Shown: one piece after another, positions 1 through 5,077 of the stretch
Numbering within the stretch: the first letter of the stretch is position 1
Layout of the letters: the number at the start of each line of letters is the position of its first letter
NCBI GenBank assembly: GCA_023416455.1
Contig: JAEZHQ010000141.1
Span: forward strand, 1 to 10,564
Direction: 5' to 3'
DNA: 10,564 bases
DNA from: Pseudomonadota bacterium
GTDB lineage: Bacteria; Pseudomonadota; Alphaproteobacteria; Azospirillales; Azospirillaceae
The notes under the pieces: generated by a model
What the model saw: only the letters and a program-made list of their open reading frames with translations
What the model was told of the DNA's origin: nothing
The model's database searches: none
Translations under genes and position numbers: made by a program

Positions 1-378
1 TTGACCACCCGGGCCTATTGGAACGGCACGATCAAGATGAGCCTGTCGAAGTTCTTCATCCTGAACGTCCTGCACCAGCGGCCGATGCACGGCTACGACA
101 TCGCCCGCGCCGTGGAGAAGACGACGAAGGGCTGCTGCTCCCCCACCGAGGGCACGATCTACCCGGCCCTGCGGGAGTTCGAGGAGGGCGGCTACGTGAC
201 GTCGGAGGCGGAGGTCGTCTCAGGTCGCGAGCGCAAGGTCTACACCCTCACCGGCAAGGGGCGCCAAGCCTTCCAGGTCGCCGTCGGGGCCTGGATGGAG
301 GTCACGCAAGTCCTTCTGGACAGCGGGCGCGCCGACGTTCGCGATGCGGACTCCGGCGCGGGGGGATGCTGTCCCTGA
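1..378 (+). CDS. PadR-family winged-helix transcriptional regulator with two cysteine pairs (5' end at window edge)
   Basis: The product is a small DNA-binding regulator, probably the repressor of the flavoprotein and MFS genes that follow. The first codon is TTG at position 1, giving 125 residues. Because that codon touches the window edge, the true start could lie upstream, and ATG 37 is an internal alternative with no Shine-Dalgarno. The WNGTIKMSLSKFFIL stretch (residues 7-21) precedes a PadR-like helix-turn-helix (HGYDIARAVE, 30-39), a GTIYPALREFEEGGYV recognition and wing region (51-66) and the wing strand RERKVYTLTGKGR (76-88). The C-terminal dimerisation helix is short. Cysteines occur only as adjacent pairs: C45-C46, just before the recognition segment, and C123-C124 at the extreme C terminus (GGCCP). 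Such pairs could bind As(III), Sb(III) or another soft metal ion and so act as the inducer site; that is inference. The PadR fold call is firm; the ligand is not. Confidence 0.87.
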   Translation: MTTRAYWNGTIKMSLSKFFILNVLHQRPMHGYDIARAVEKTTKGCCSPTEGTIYPALREFEEGGYVTSEAEVVSGRERKVYTLTGKGRQAFQVAVGAWMEVTQVLLDSGRADVRDADSGAGGCCP

Positions 379-387
379 CGTTTTCTT

Positions 388-399
388 TGTGCGCATACA
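388..399. promoter_or_regulatory. Weak dyad TGT-N6-ACA between padR and the flavoprotein gene
   Basis: In the 68-base gap after the regulator there is a short imperfect dyad, TGT GCGCAT ACA. PadR operators usually contain ATGT and ACAT half-sites with a spacing near 8, so this is a poor match (spacing 6, only three paired positions plus the central GC). It is the only symmetric element noticed between the regulator and its likely target gene. It may be chance. Confidence 0.15.
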
Positions 400-430
400 T
401 CGCCCATCGAGGCATCGACAACCAAGGCAT

Positions 431-436
431 GAGGAG
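431..436 (+). promoter_or_regulatory. Shine-Dalgarno GAGGAG that decides the flavoprotein start
   Basis: Three in-frame ATG codons sit close together at 429, 438 and 447. The GAGGAG motif overlaps the first, lies one base from the second and lies ten bases before the third. Only ATG 447 has workable spacing, and the Rossmann motif then begins 14 residues in, as usual for this fold. Confidence 0.6.
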
Positions 437-446
437 AATGCCCGCC

Positions 447-1829
447 ATGCAGCAGCCGTCCCACACCGTTCTCCCCGTCGCGATCATTGGAGCCGGCCCG
501 GTCGGCCTGGCCGCGGCCGCCCACGCCGTCCGGCGCGGCCTCACGCCCGTCCTGTTCGAGCGCGGCCCGTCGGTCGGCTCCTCCCTGCGCGACTGGGCGC
601 ACGTCCGCGTCTTCTCGCCGTGGCGCTTCAACATCGACCGCGCCGCCCGCGCCCTTCTTGAGGAGGCGGGTTGGACGGCGCCCGACGACGACGCGCTGCC
701 CACCGGCGGCGAGATCGTGCGCGGCTACCTGGAGCCGCTGGCCGCCCACCCCGCGATTGCACCGCACCTGCGCCTGGGCGCCGAGGTGGTGGCCGTCACC
801 CGCGCCGGCCTCGACAAGCTGACCTCGCCCGGCCGCACCGACTCCCCCTTCGTGGTGGCCTGGCGCGATGCCGCTGGCGACGAGCACCGGACCCTGGTCC
901 GGGCGGTGGTCGACGCCTCCGGCACCTGGTCCACACCGAATCCGATGGGCGCCGACGGCCTGCCGGTGCCGGGCGAGCGCGCCGCCGCCGACCGCATCGC
1001 CTACGGCATCCCCGACGTCCTGGGCGCGGCCCGTGACGCCCACGCGGGGATGGTCACGATGGTGGTCGGCTCCGGGCACTCGGCGATGAACGTCGTGCTC
1101 GACCTGTTGGCGCTGAAGGCACAGGCACCGGAAACCAGAGTGCTGTGGGCGTTGCGCCGCAACCGCATGGCCCGGCTGCTCGGGGGCGGCCTCAACGACC
1201 AGCTGCCGGCCCGCGGCGCGCTGGGCCTTGCCGCCACCCAGGCGATCGCGGACGGACGCCTGGAGCTGCTGGCCCCCTATGCCGCGGAGCGCGTCGAGCG
1301 CGTTGGCGACGGCCTGCGCATCACCGGCCTCCTTGACGGGCGCCGGCACGAGACCGACGTGCAGCGGGTGGTGGTCGCCACCGGCCTGCGCCCGGACCTG
1401 TCGATCCTGCGCGAGCTGCGCGTCGATCTGGACCCGCTGATGGAGGCGCCGCCGGCGCTCGCGCCGCTGATCGACCCGAACCTGCACTCCTGCGGGACGG
1501 TGCCGCCGCACGGCGTCGTGGAGCTGTCGCACCCCGAGCCGGGCTTCTACATCGTCGGCGGCAAGAGCTACGGCCGCGCCCCGACCTTCCTGATGGCCAC
1601 GGGCTACGAGCAGGCCCGCTCCGTCGTCGCGGAGATCGCCGGCGATCACGCGGCGGCGCGCGACGTCCAGCTCGTCCTGCCGGAGACCGGGGTGTGCAGC
1701 TCCGACCTGGCACCGGCCGGGGCCGAGGAGGCCGCGGGCGGGTGCTGCGGCACCTCGGCCCCGGCCGTGGCGGTGGCGGTGGCGGCGGTGCCGACCAAGA
1801 CGGCGGGCTGCTGCGGGACGCCCGCGTGA
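447..1829 (+). CDS. FAD/NAD(P)-binding flavoprotein (COG2072-like, ArsO-like) with a CCGT-repeat tail
   Basis: This is a predicted cytosolic flavin-dependent oxidoreductase of 460 residues. The N-terminal FAD Rossmann motif is GAGPVG (15-20) followed by an acidic strand end (LFERG, 36-40). A second nucleotide-binding motif, GSGHSA (208-213), should hold NADPH. The ATGLRPDL segment (311-318) and GGKSYGRAPTF (371-381) fit the closing FAD-binding parts. The FxGxxxHxxxW fingerprint of Baeyer-Villiger and classical flavin monooxygenases is not visible, so the reaction is open. The tail after residue 430 is unusual: GGCCGT, an Ala/Val-rich linker, then GCCGT two residues from the end (C433-C434 and C455-C456); C417 lies just before. 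The gene follows a PadR regulator with matching cysteine pairs and overlaps an MFS gene by four bases. Flavoproteins of this general type (ArsO) are known from arsenic operons. A role in metalloid or thiol chemistry is inferred, not shown. Confidence 0.85.
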   Translation: MQQPSHTVLPVAIIGAGPVGLAAAAHAVRRGLTPVLFERGPSVGSSLRDWAHVRVFSPWRFNIDRAARALLEEAGWTAPDDDALPTGGEIVRGYLEPLAAHPAIAPHLRLGAEVVAVTRAGLDKLTSPGRTDSPFVVAWRDAAGDEHRTLVRAVVDASGTWSTPNPMGADGLPVPGERAAADRIAYGIPDVLGAARDAHAGMVTMVVGSGHSAMNVVLDLLALKAQAPETRVLWALRRNRMARLLGGGLNDQLPARGALGLAATQAIADGRLELLAPYAAERVERVGDGLRITGLLDGRRHETDVQRVVVATGLRPDLSILRELRVDLDPLMEAPPALAPLIDPNLHSCGTVPPHGVVELSHPEPGFYIVGGKSYGRAPTFLMATGYEQARSVVAEIAGDHAAARDVQLVLPETGVCSSDLAPAGAEEAAGGCCGTSAPAVAVAVAAVPTKTAGCCGTPA

Positions 1830-3046
1830 GCGGTGTCGCCGTCACCGAGGCACCGCCCTCCGCGCCGCGCCGTGGCCGGCGGCGGTTCATCGCCGCGCTC
1901 GGCGTCGGCCAGATCGTCTCCTGGGGCACGCTCTATTACAGCTTCCCGCTGCTGGCGGAGCCGATGGCCCGGGAGTTCGGCCTGGACAAGCCCGCGGTGT
2001 ACGGGGCGGCGACGGTGGGGTTGGTGGTCGCCGGCCTCGCCGCCTACCCGGTGGGCGCCGCCATCGACCGCGGCCGGGGGCGCGCCGTCATGGCGGGCGG
2101 CGCCCTTCTGGCGACCCTGCTGCTGCTGGCATGGTCGCTCGTCGGCGCGCCGTGGGTGCTGTACCCGCTGTTCGCCGGCATCGGGCTGGCGCAGGCGATG
2201 ACGCTGTACGAGCCGGCCTTCGCCGTCGTGGCCCGTCGCTTCGGCGCCGAGGCGCGGTCGGGCATCACCGCGCTCACCCTGTGGGGTGGCTTCGCCAGCA
2301 CCGTGTTCGTGCCCCTGACTCAGCTTCTGCTCGACCACACGGACTGGCGTGGGGCACTGCTGGCCCTGGCGGGACTCACGTTGGCCTGCGCGGCTCTGCC
2401 GTACGCCCTGGCGATCGACCCCGGCGCCGACGCCCCGCCGACGGCGCCGCAACGCCCCGCCGGGCGGAGCGCCGTCGGCTGGGTGATGCGGCGGCCGACC
2501 TTCTGGGGGCTGGCCGTGGCGTTCACCGTTTACTACGGCGTCTTCTCCGGCCTGACCTTCCACCTCTACCCGCTGCTGCTGGAGCGCGGCTACGACGCGA
2601 CCACGGTGGTCGCCGCCATCGCCATCATCGGGCCGGCGCAGGTCGCCGGCCGCGTCGCCGTGTGGGCGCTTGCCGGCCGCCGCTCCATCCGCGCGGTGGG
2701 GTCGGTGACGGTCCTCGGGCTGCCCGCGGCGGTCCTGCTGCTGTGGCTGCTGCCGCCCGGCTTTCCGTCGCTCGCGGCGTTCGCCGTCGTCCAGGGGGCG
2801 GCGAACGGGGTGATGACCATCGTGCGCGGCCTTGCCGTGCCGGAGATGCTGACCCGTGAGTCCTACGGCGCGATCAACGGCGCCCTGGCGCTGCCGTCGG
2901 TCGTCGCCAAGGCGGCCGCCCCGCTGGGCGCCGCCTTCCTGTGGATGGCAACCGGCTCTTACGACGCGCTGCTGCTTGCGGTGCTGGTGGGCTCGGTGGT
3001 GGTCGCGCTCGGCTTCTGGAGTGCGGCCTTGGCCCGGCCCGTGTAG
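1826..3046 (+). CDS. MFS transporter, 12 predicted helices, translationally coupled to the flavoprotein
   Basis: The product is an inner-membrane major facilitator superfamily permease of 406 residues, a usual length for 12 helices. I chose GTG 1826 because it overlaps the flavoprotein stop as GTGA. The earlier in-frame codons read low-complexity Gly/Arg sequence lying inside the flavoprotein gene. The N terminus is basic (RRGRRR, 15-20), then helices begin at FIAALGVGQIVSWGTLYY (21-38). A motif-A-like loop GAAIDRGRGRAVM (77-89) follows helix 2. A hydrophilic central loop (about 198-222) divides the two six-helix halves, and the last helix ends near residue 402. It contains only one cysteine (C188), so it lacks the vicinal pairs of its two partners. 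The layout suggests export of the ligand or of the flavoprotein's product; the substrate cannot be read from the sequence. The stop lies 10 bases from the convergent TSUP stop. Confidence 0.9.
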   Translation: MSGVAVTEAPPSAPRRGRRRFIAALGVGQIVSWGTLYYSFPLLAEPMAREFGLDKPAVYGAATVGLVVAGLAAYPVGAAIDRGRGRAVMAGGALLATLLLLAWSLVGAPWVLYPLFAGIGLAQAMTLYEPAFAVVARRFGAEARSGITALTLWGGFASTVFVPLTQLLLDHTDWRGALLALAGLTLACAALPYALAIDPGADAPPTAPQRPAGRSAVGWVMRRPTFWGLAVAFTVYYGVFSGLTFHLYPLLLERGYDATTVVAAIAIIGPAQVAGRVAVWALAGRRSIRAVGSVTVLGLPAAVLLLWLLPPGFPSLAAFAVVQGAANGVMTIVRGLAVPEMLTRESYGAINGALALPSVVAKAAAPLGAAFLWMATGSYDALLLAVLVGSVVVALGFWSAALARPV

Positions 3047-3056
3047 CGGGGCGGGC

Positions 3057-3800
3057 TCAGCCCTTGGTGATGAAGAAACAGATGGTCATCACGACCCCCA
3101 CGAGGATGACGAACTTGCGCAGGATCGGCGGCGGGATGTGGCGGGCCACCGCCGCCCCGGCGTAGCCGCCGGCCAGCGCCCCCACCAGCATGATCAGCGC
3201 CTCGTTCCAGTAGACCGCCCCGCCGATCACGAAGGCGACCACCGCCACCGCGTTCAGGCAGCCCGACACCAGGGCCTTCAGCCCGTTCATGGCGTGCAGG
3301 TCGCTCATCCCGAAGACGCCGAGCGTGGCCAGGATCAGGATGCCGATGCCGCCGCCGAAATAGCCGCCGTAAACGGCGATGAGGAACTGCGCGGCCAGCA
3401 CCGCGCCGTGCCCGACCGTGAAGGTCCGGCGGACATAGGCCGACACCTTCGGGCCGAAGGCGAAGAGGACCGTGGCGAACAGCAGCAGCCAGGGCACGAT
3501 GGCCTCGAAGGTCCGCTGCGGGGTCCACAGCAGCAGGAGCGCGCCCAGCAGCCCGCCGACCAGGCTGACCCCGAGGAAGGCCGGCAGCTTGATCTCGGTG
3601 ATCCGCCCCAGCTCGCGCCGATAGCCGTAGGCGCTGGCCAGCGAGCCGGGCGACACCGCCACCGTGCTGGTGGCGTTGGCGTTCACCGGCGGCACGCCGG
3701 CGAGAATCAGCGCCGGGAAGGTCAGGAAGCTGCCGCCCCCGGCCACGGCGTTGAGGACACCCGCGAAGAAGGCGGAGACGAGGAGCAGCAGGGTCAGCAT
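3057..3800 (-). CDS. TSUP-family (TauE/SafE) membrane transporter
   Basis: This is a 247-residue polytopic inner-membrane protein with about eight hydrophobic segments. The TSUP family includes exporters and permeases for sulfite, sulfoacetate, taurine-derived anions and related organic anions. Family signatures are present in both halves: NAVAGGGSFLTFPAL (17-31) near the N terminus, and GGYFGGGIGILILA (145-158) followed by HAMNGLK (169-175) in the second half. A hydrophilic stretch around 115-130 separates the halves. Translation from ATG 3800 opens directly into the first helix; the bases before it are pyrimidine-rich on this strand and hold no clear ribosome-binding site. The gene lies 113 bases downstream of the diheme cytochrome on the same strand, so co-transcription is possible but a hairpin separates them. 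Which anion is moved cannot be decided; with no sulfite dehydrogenase or taurine gene nearby, sulfite export is only one option. Confidence 0.9.
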   Translation of the reverse strand: MLTLLLLVSAFFAGVLNAVAGGGSFLTFPALILAGVPPVNANATSTVAVSPGSLASAYGYRRELGRITEIKLPAFLGVSLVGGLLGALLLLWTPQRTFEAIVPWLLLFATVLFAFGPKVSAYVRRTFTVGHGAVLAAQFLIAVYGGYFGGGIGILILATLGVFGMSDLHAMNGLKALVSGCLNAVAVVAFVIGGAVYWNEALIMLVGALAGGYAGAAVARHIPPPILRKFVILVGVVMTICFFITKG

Positions 3801-3903
3801 GAGGCGGGTAATCCGGAGGAGGGATGGCCCGCGGACTATGCCTCGCGCCCCGGCGTTCGGGTAATGCCTTTTCGTCCCGCCTGCCCTTCCCGCCCGGCGT
3901 GGC

Positions 3904-3925
3904 CCCCGGCGCCTCAGCGCCGGGG
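3904..3925 (-). terminator. Perfect 9-bp GC hairpin with the cytochrome stop codon in its loop
   Basis: CCCCGGCGC at 3904-3912 pairs exactly with GCGCCGGGG at 3917-3925 around a 4-base loop that contains the TGA (TCA on the plus strand) of the cytochrome gene. There is no T-tract on the downstream minus-strand side, so it is not a classical intrinsic terminator. It could still pause or protect the mRNA end and partly separate the cytochrome from the downstream TSUP gene. Confidence 0.4.
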
Positions 3926-4792
3926 CGGAAGCGTACGCAGGTACGCGACCAGCGCGTCCAGATCCTCCGCCGCGATGGTGTGGTAGTAGGAGAAGGCCAT
4001 GGGCGGACCCAGCCGCGTGCCGTCAGGGCGCACGCCCTCGGTCACCGCGCGCTTGATCTGCGCGTCGGTCCACTGGCCGATGCCCTCCTCCTTGTCCTGG
4101 GTGATGTTGCGGGCCGTGGTGGTGCCCCAGGGGCCGTTGAAGGGCTGCCCGCCCACCCCGGCGCGGGTCATGTCGCGGTGCCCGTCGGGGGCGAGCGGCG
4201 TGTGGCACTCCAGGCAATGGCCGAGCGGCCCGGCCATGTACGCGCCGTACGCCACCGGATCGGTCGTCGGCACCTCCGGCACGCTGCCCAGCGGCGGCCC
4301 GTACGCGGCCGGCAGCGCCATGCGGTACTGCGACTTCGGCACCGGGTTCCGCACCGCCGGCACGCTGCGCAGATAGGCGACGATGGCCCGGGCGTCGCCG
4401 TCGGACAGGCCGCGGTAGAAGGCGATGGGCATCGGCGGGCCGATCAGCGAGCCGTCGGGGCGCCGCCCCTCGCGGATGGCGACGATGATCTGCTCGTCGG
4501 TCCAGCGGCCGATCCCGGTCTCCGGGTCCGGCGTGATGTTCGAGGCGTAGGCGGTGAAGGGCGCCTCGACGAAGGGCGTGCCGCCGGCCAGCTCCATCCC
4601 CGGGACCGGCCCATCCGGCCCCTGCGGCGTGTGGCAGTTGCCGCAGGCCACGATCCCCCGCATCAGGGAACGCCCGCGCTCCAGCGGCGTCCCGGCGGCC
4701 GGCGCCTGGCTGTCCGCCCGGGCCTGGAGCGCCGGCCCCAGCCACAGGGCGATGGCAAAGGTTGCGCCGGCGGCGCGCAGAATCCCGGTCAT
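3914..4792 (-). CDS. Periplasmic diheme cytochrome c
   Basis: The product is a secreted class I-type cytochrome c of 292 residues that should carry electrons in the periplasm. Residues 1-26 form a Sec signal peptide with a hydrophobic core (ATFAIALWLG) and an ARA cleavage site. Heme sites are CGNCH (C50, C53, H54) and CLECH (C193, C196, H197). Each is followed by a GPPM segment (M121 and M265) whose methionine is the likely second axial ligand. The two halves are visibly related: NIT...GIG.WTD.QI...EG.RPDG..GPPM...Y and a final AYLR..P occur in both, so the gene arose by duplication of a monoheme domain. The layout resembles cytochrome subunits of periplasmic dehydrogenases (for example alcohol or sugar dehydrogenases), but no dehydrogenase subunit is adjacent, so the partner is unknown. 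ATG 4792 has a good upstream GGGAGAGGG on the minus strand. The nearest gene upstream, proA, is divergent. Confidence 0.93.
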   Translation of the reverse strand: MTGILRAAGATFAIALWLGPALQARADSQAPAAGTPLERGRSLMRGIVACGNCHTPQGPDGPVPGMELAGGTPFVEAPFTAYASNITPDPETGIGRWTDEQIIVAIREGRRPDGSLIGPPMPIAFYRGLSDGDARAIVAYLRSVPAVRNPVPKSQYRMALPAAYGPPLGSVPEVPTTDPVAYGAYMAGPLGHCLECHTPLAPDGHRDMTRAGVGGQPFNGPWGTTTARNITQDKEEGIGQWTDAQIKRAVTEGVRPDGTRLGPPMAFSYYHTIAAEDLDALVAYLRTLPPRR

Positions 4793-4826
4793 GAGCCCTC
4801 TCCCGTTCTTTCCGACACGCTAGCGG

Positions 4827-4837
4827 AAGCAATGCTT
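4827..4837. promoter_or_regulatory. 11-bp perfect palindrome upstream of the cytochrome c gene
   Basis: AAGCA-A-TGCTT is a perfect 5+1+5 dyad, 35 bases upstream of the cytochrome start codon, in the AT-richer part of the intergenic region. It could be an operator for the cytochrome gene. It is short enough to be chance, and no regulator gene is adjacent. Confidence 0.25.
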
Positions 4838-4905
4838 TGATGGCTATACCGATTGTTTGGAACCTCCCTCGTCTCTTCGGCATAAGCCGCTTTTCCCAAG
4901 CCTGC

Positions 4906-4989
4906 CCGGGCATTGCCGCCCGGCGGGCGGCGTCCGGGCATTGCCGCCCGGAGGGCGGCGTCCGGGCATTGCCGCCCGGCGGGCGGCGG
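4906..4989. repeat. Three tandem 28-bp hairpin repeats upstream of proA
   Basis: Three head-to-tail copies start at 4906, 4934 and 4962, each opening with CCGGGCATTGCCGCCCGG. Inside every copy GCCGCCC pairs perfectly with GGGCGGC (stems in 4915-4931, 4943-4959 and 4971-4987) around a 3-base loop. Copies differ at only two places: the loop is GGC, GGA, GGC, and the last base is T, T, G. The single internal difference falls in the loop, so every stem is intact. The unit resembles REP-type palindromic elements or a slippage-expanded regulatory hairpin. The location, between divergent promoters and ahead of proA, allows a role in transcription or in the proA leader RNA. Confidence 0.85.
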
Positions 4990-5005
4990 GCGGCGGGCGG
5001 CAGGG
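4978..5005 (+). repeat. GGCGGGC 7-mer tandem repeat with a G-quadruplex-type pattern
   Basis: Directly continuing from the third 28-bp copy, GGCGGGC is repeated at 4978, 4985 and 4992 and trails off into GGCAGGG. The result is four GGG runs (4981-4983, 4988-4990, 4995-4997, 5003-5005) with spacers of 4, 4 and 5 bases, which meets the usual G3+N1-7 rule for a quadruplex on the plus (proA coding) strand. Whether it folds is not known, and the competing GC hairpins could prevent it. Confidence 0.6.
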
Positions 5006-5065
5006 CCGCAAAAGGATCGATTTCGCGGGGCGTGGGAATCCGCTACAGTCGCCGCCCCCTTCACC

Positions 5066-5070
5066 GGAGA
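5066..5070 (+). promoter_or_regulatory. Shine-Dalgarno GGAGA for proA
   Basis: GGAGA ends seven bases before ATG 5078 and is followed by a purine-rich AAGAG. It selects ATG 5078 over the earlier in-frame codon at 4913, which would add residues encoded by the 28-bp repeats. Confidence 0.7.
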
Positions 5071-5077
5071 AAGAGCC

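Larger units (their letters stand above)
4793..5077. other. Divergent intergenic region between cytochrome c and proA
   Basis: These 285 bases separate divergently transcribed genes and must contain both promoters. The part near the cytochrome (about 4805-4900) is clearly less GC-rich than its surroundings and is the likely promoter zone for that gene. The middle holds three 28-bp hairpin repeats and a G-rich 7-mer repeat. The last 70 bases before proA hold its ribosome-binding site. I found no -35/-10 pair good enough to call on either strand. Small open frames through this region (both strands) have repeat-derived Arg/Gly/Pro composition and are not credible genes. Confidence 0.7.

Noticed and set aside
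240..1649. A 469-codon open frame on the minus strand opposite the flavoprotein.
   Set aside because: Its composition is that of an antisense shadow (Gly/Arg/Gln/His-rich), and the plus strand has clear Rossmann motifs and a ribosome-binding site.
1677..1691. LPETG motif in the flavoprotein (residues 411-415), resembling a sortase sorting signal.
   Set aside because: The protein has no signal peptide, no hydrophobic segment follows the motif, and the rest of the window looks Gram-negative. The match is chance or part of a flavoprotein-family segment.
3053..3063. Palindrome GGGCT-C-AGCCC at the convergent MFS/TSUP junction as a shared terminator.
   Set aside because: A one-base loop cannot form a hairpin, and there is no T-tract on either side.
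2856..3986. A 376-codon plus-strand frame spanning the MFS end, the TSUP gene and the cytochrome end.
   Set aside because: It runs antisense through two genes with strong family motifs and is rich in Gln/Asp/Gly/His, typical of antisense shadows.
4906..4989. CRISPR array.
   Set aside because: The 28-bp units are directly abutting with no spacers, there are only three copies and no cas gene is present.
5021..5049. Possible sigma70 promoter for proA with TACAGT as the -10 element.
   Set aside because: The hexamer at the expected -35 position (TTTCGC) matches poorly. Too weak to annotate.
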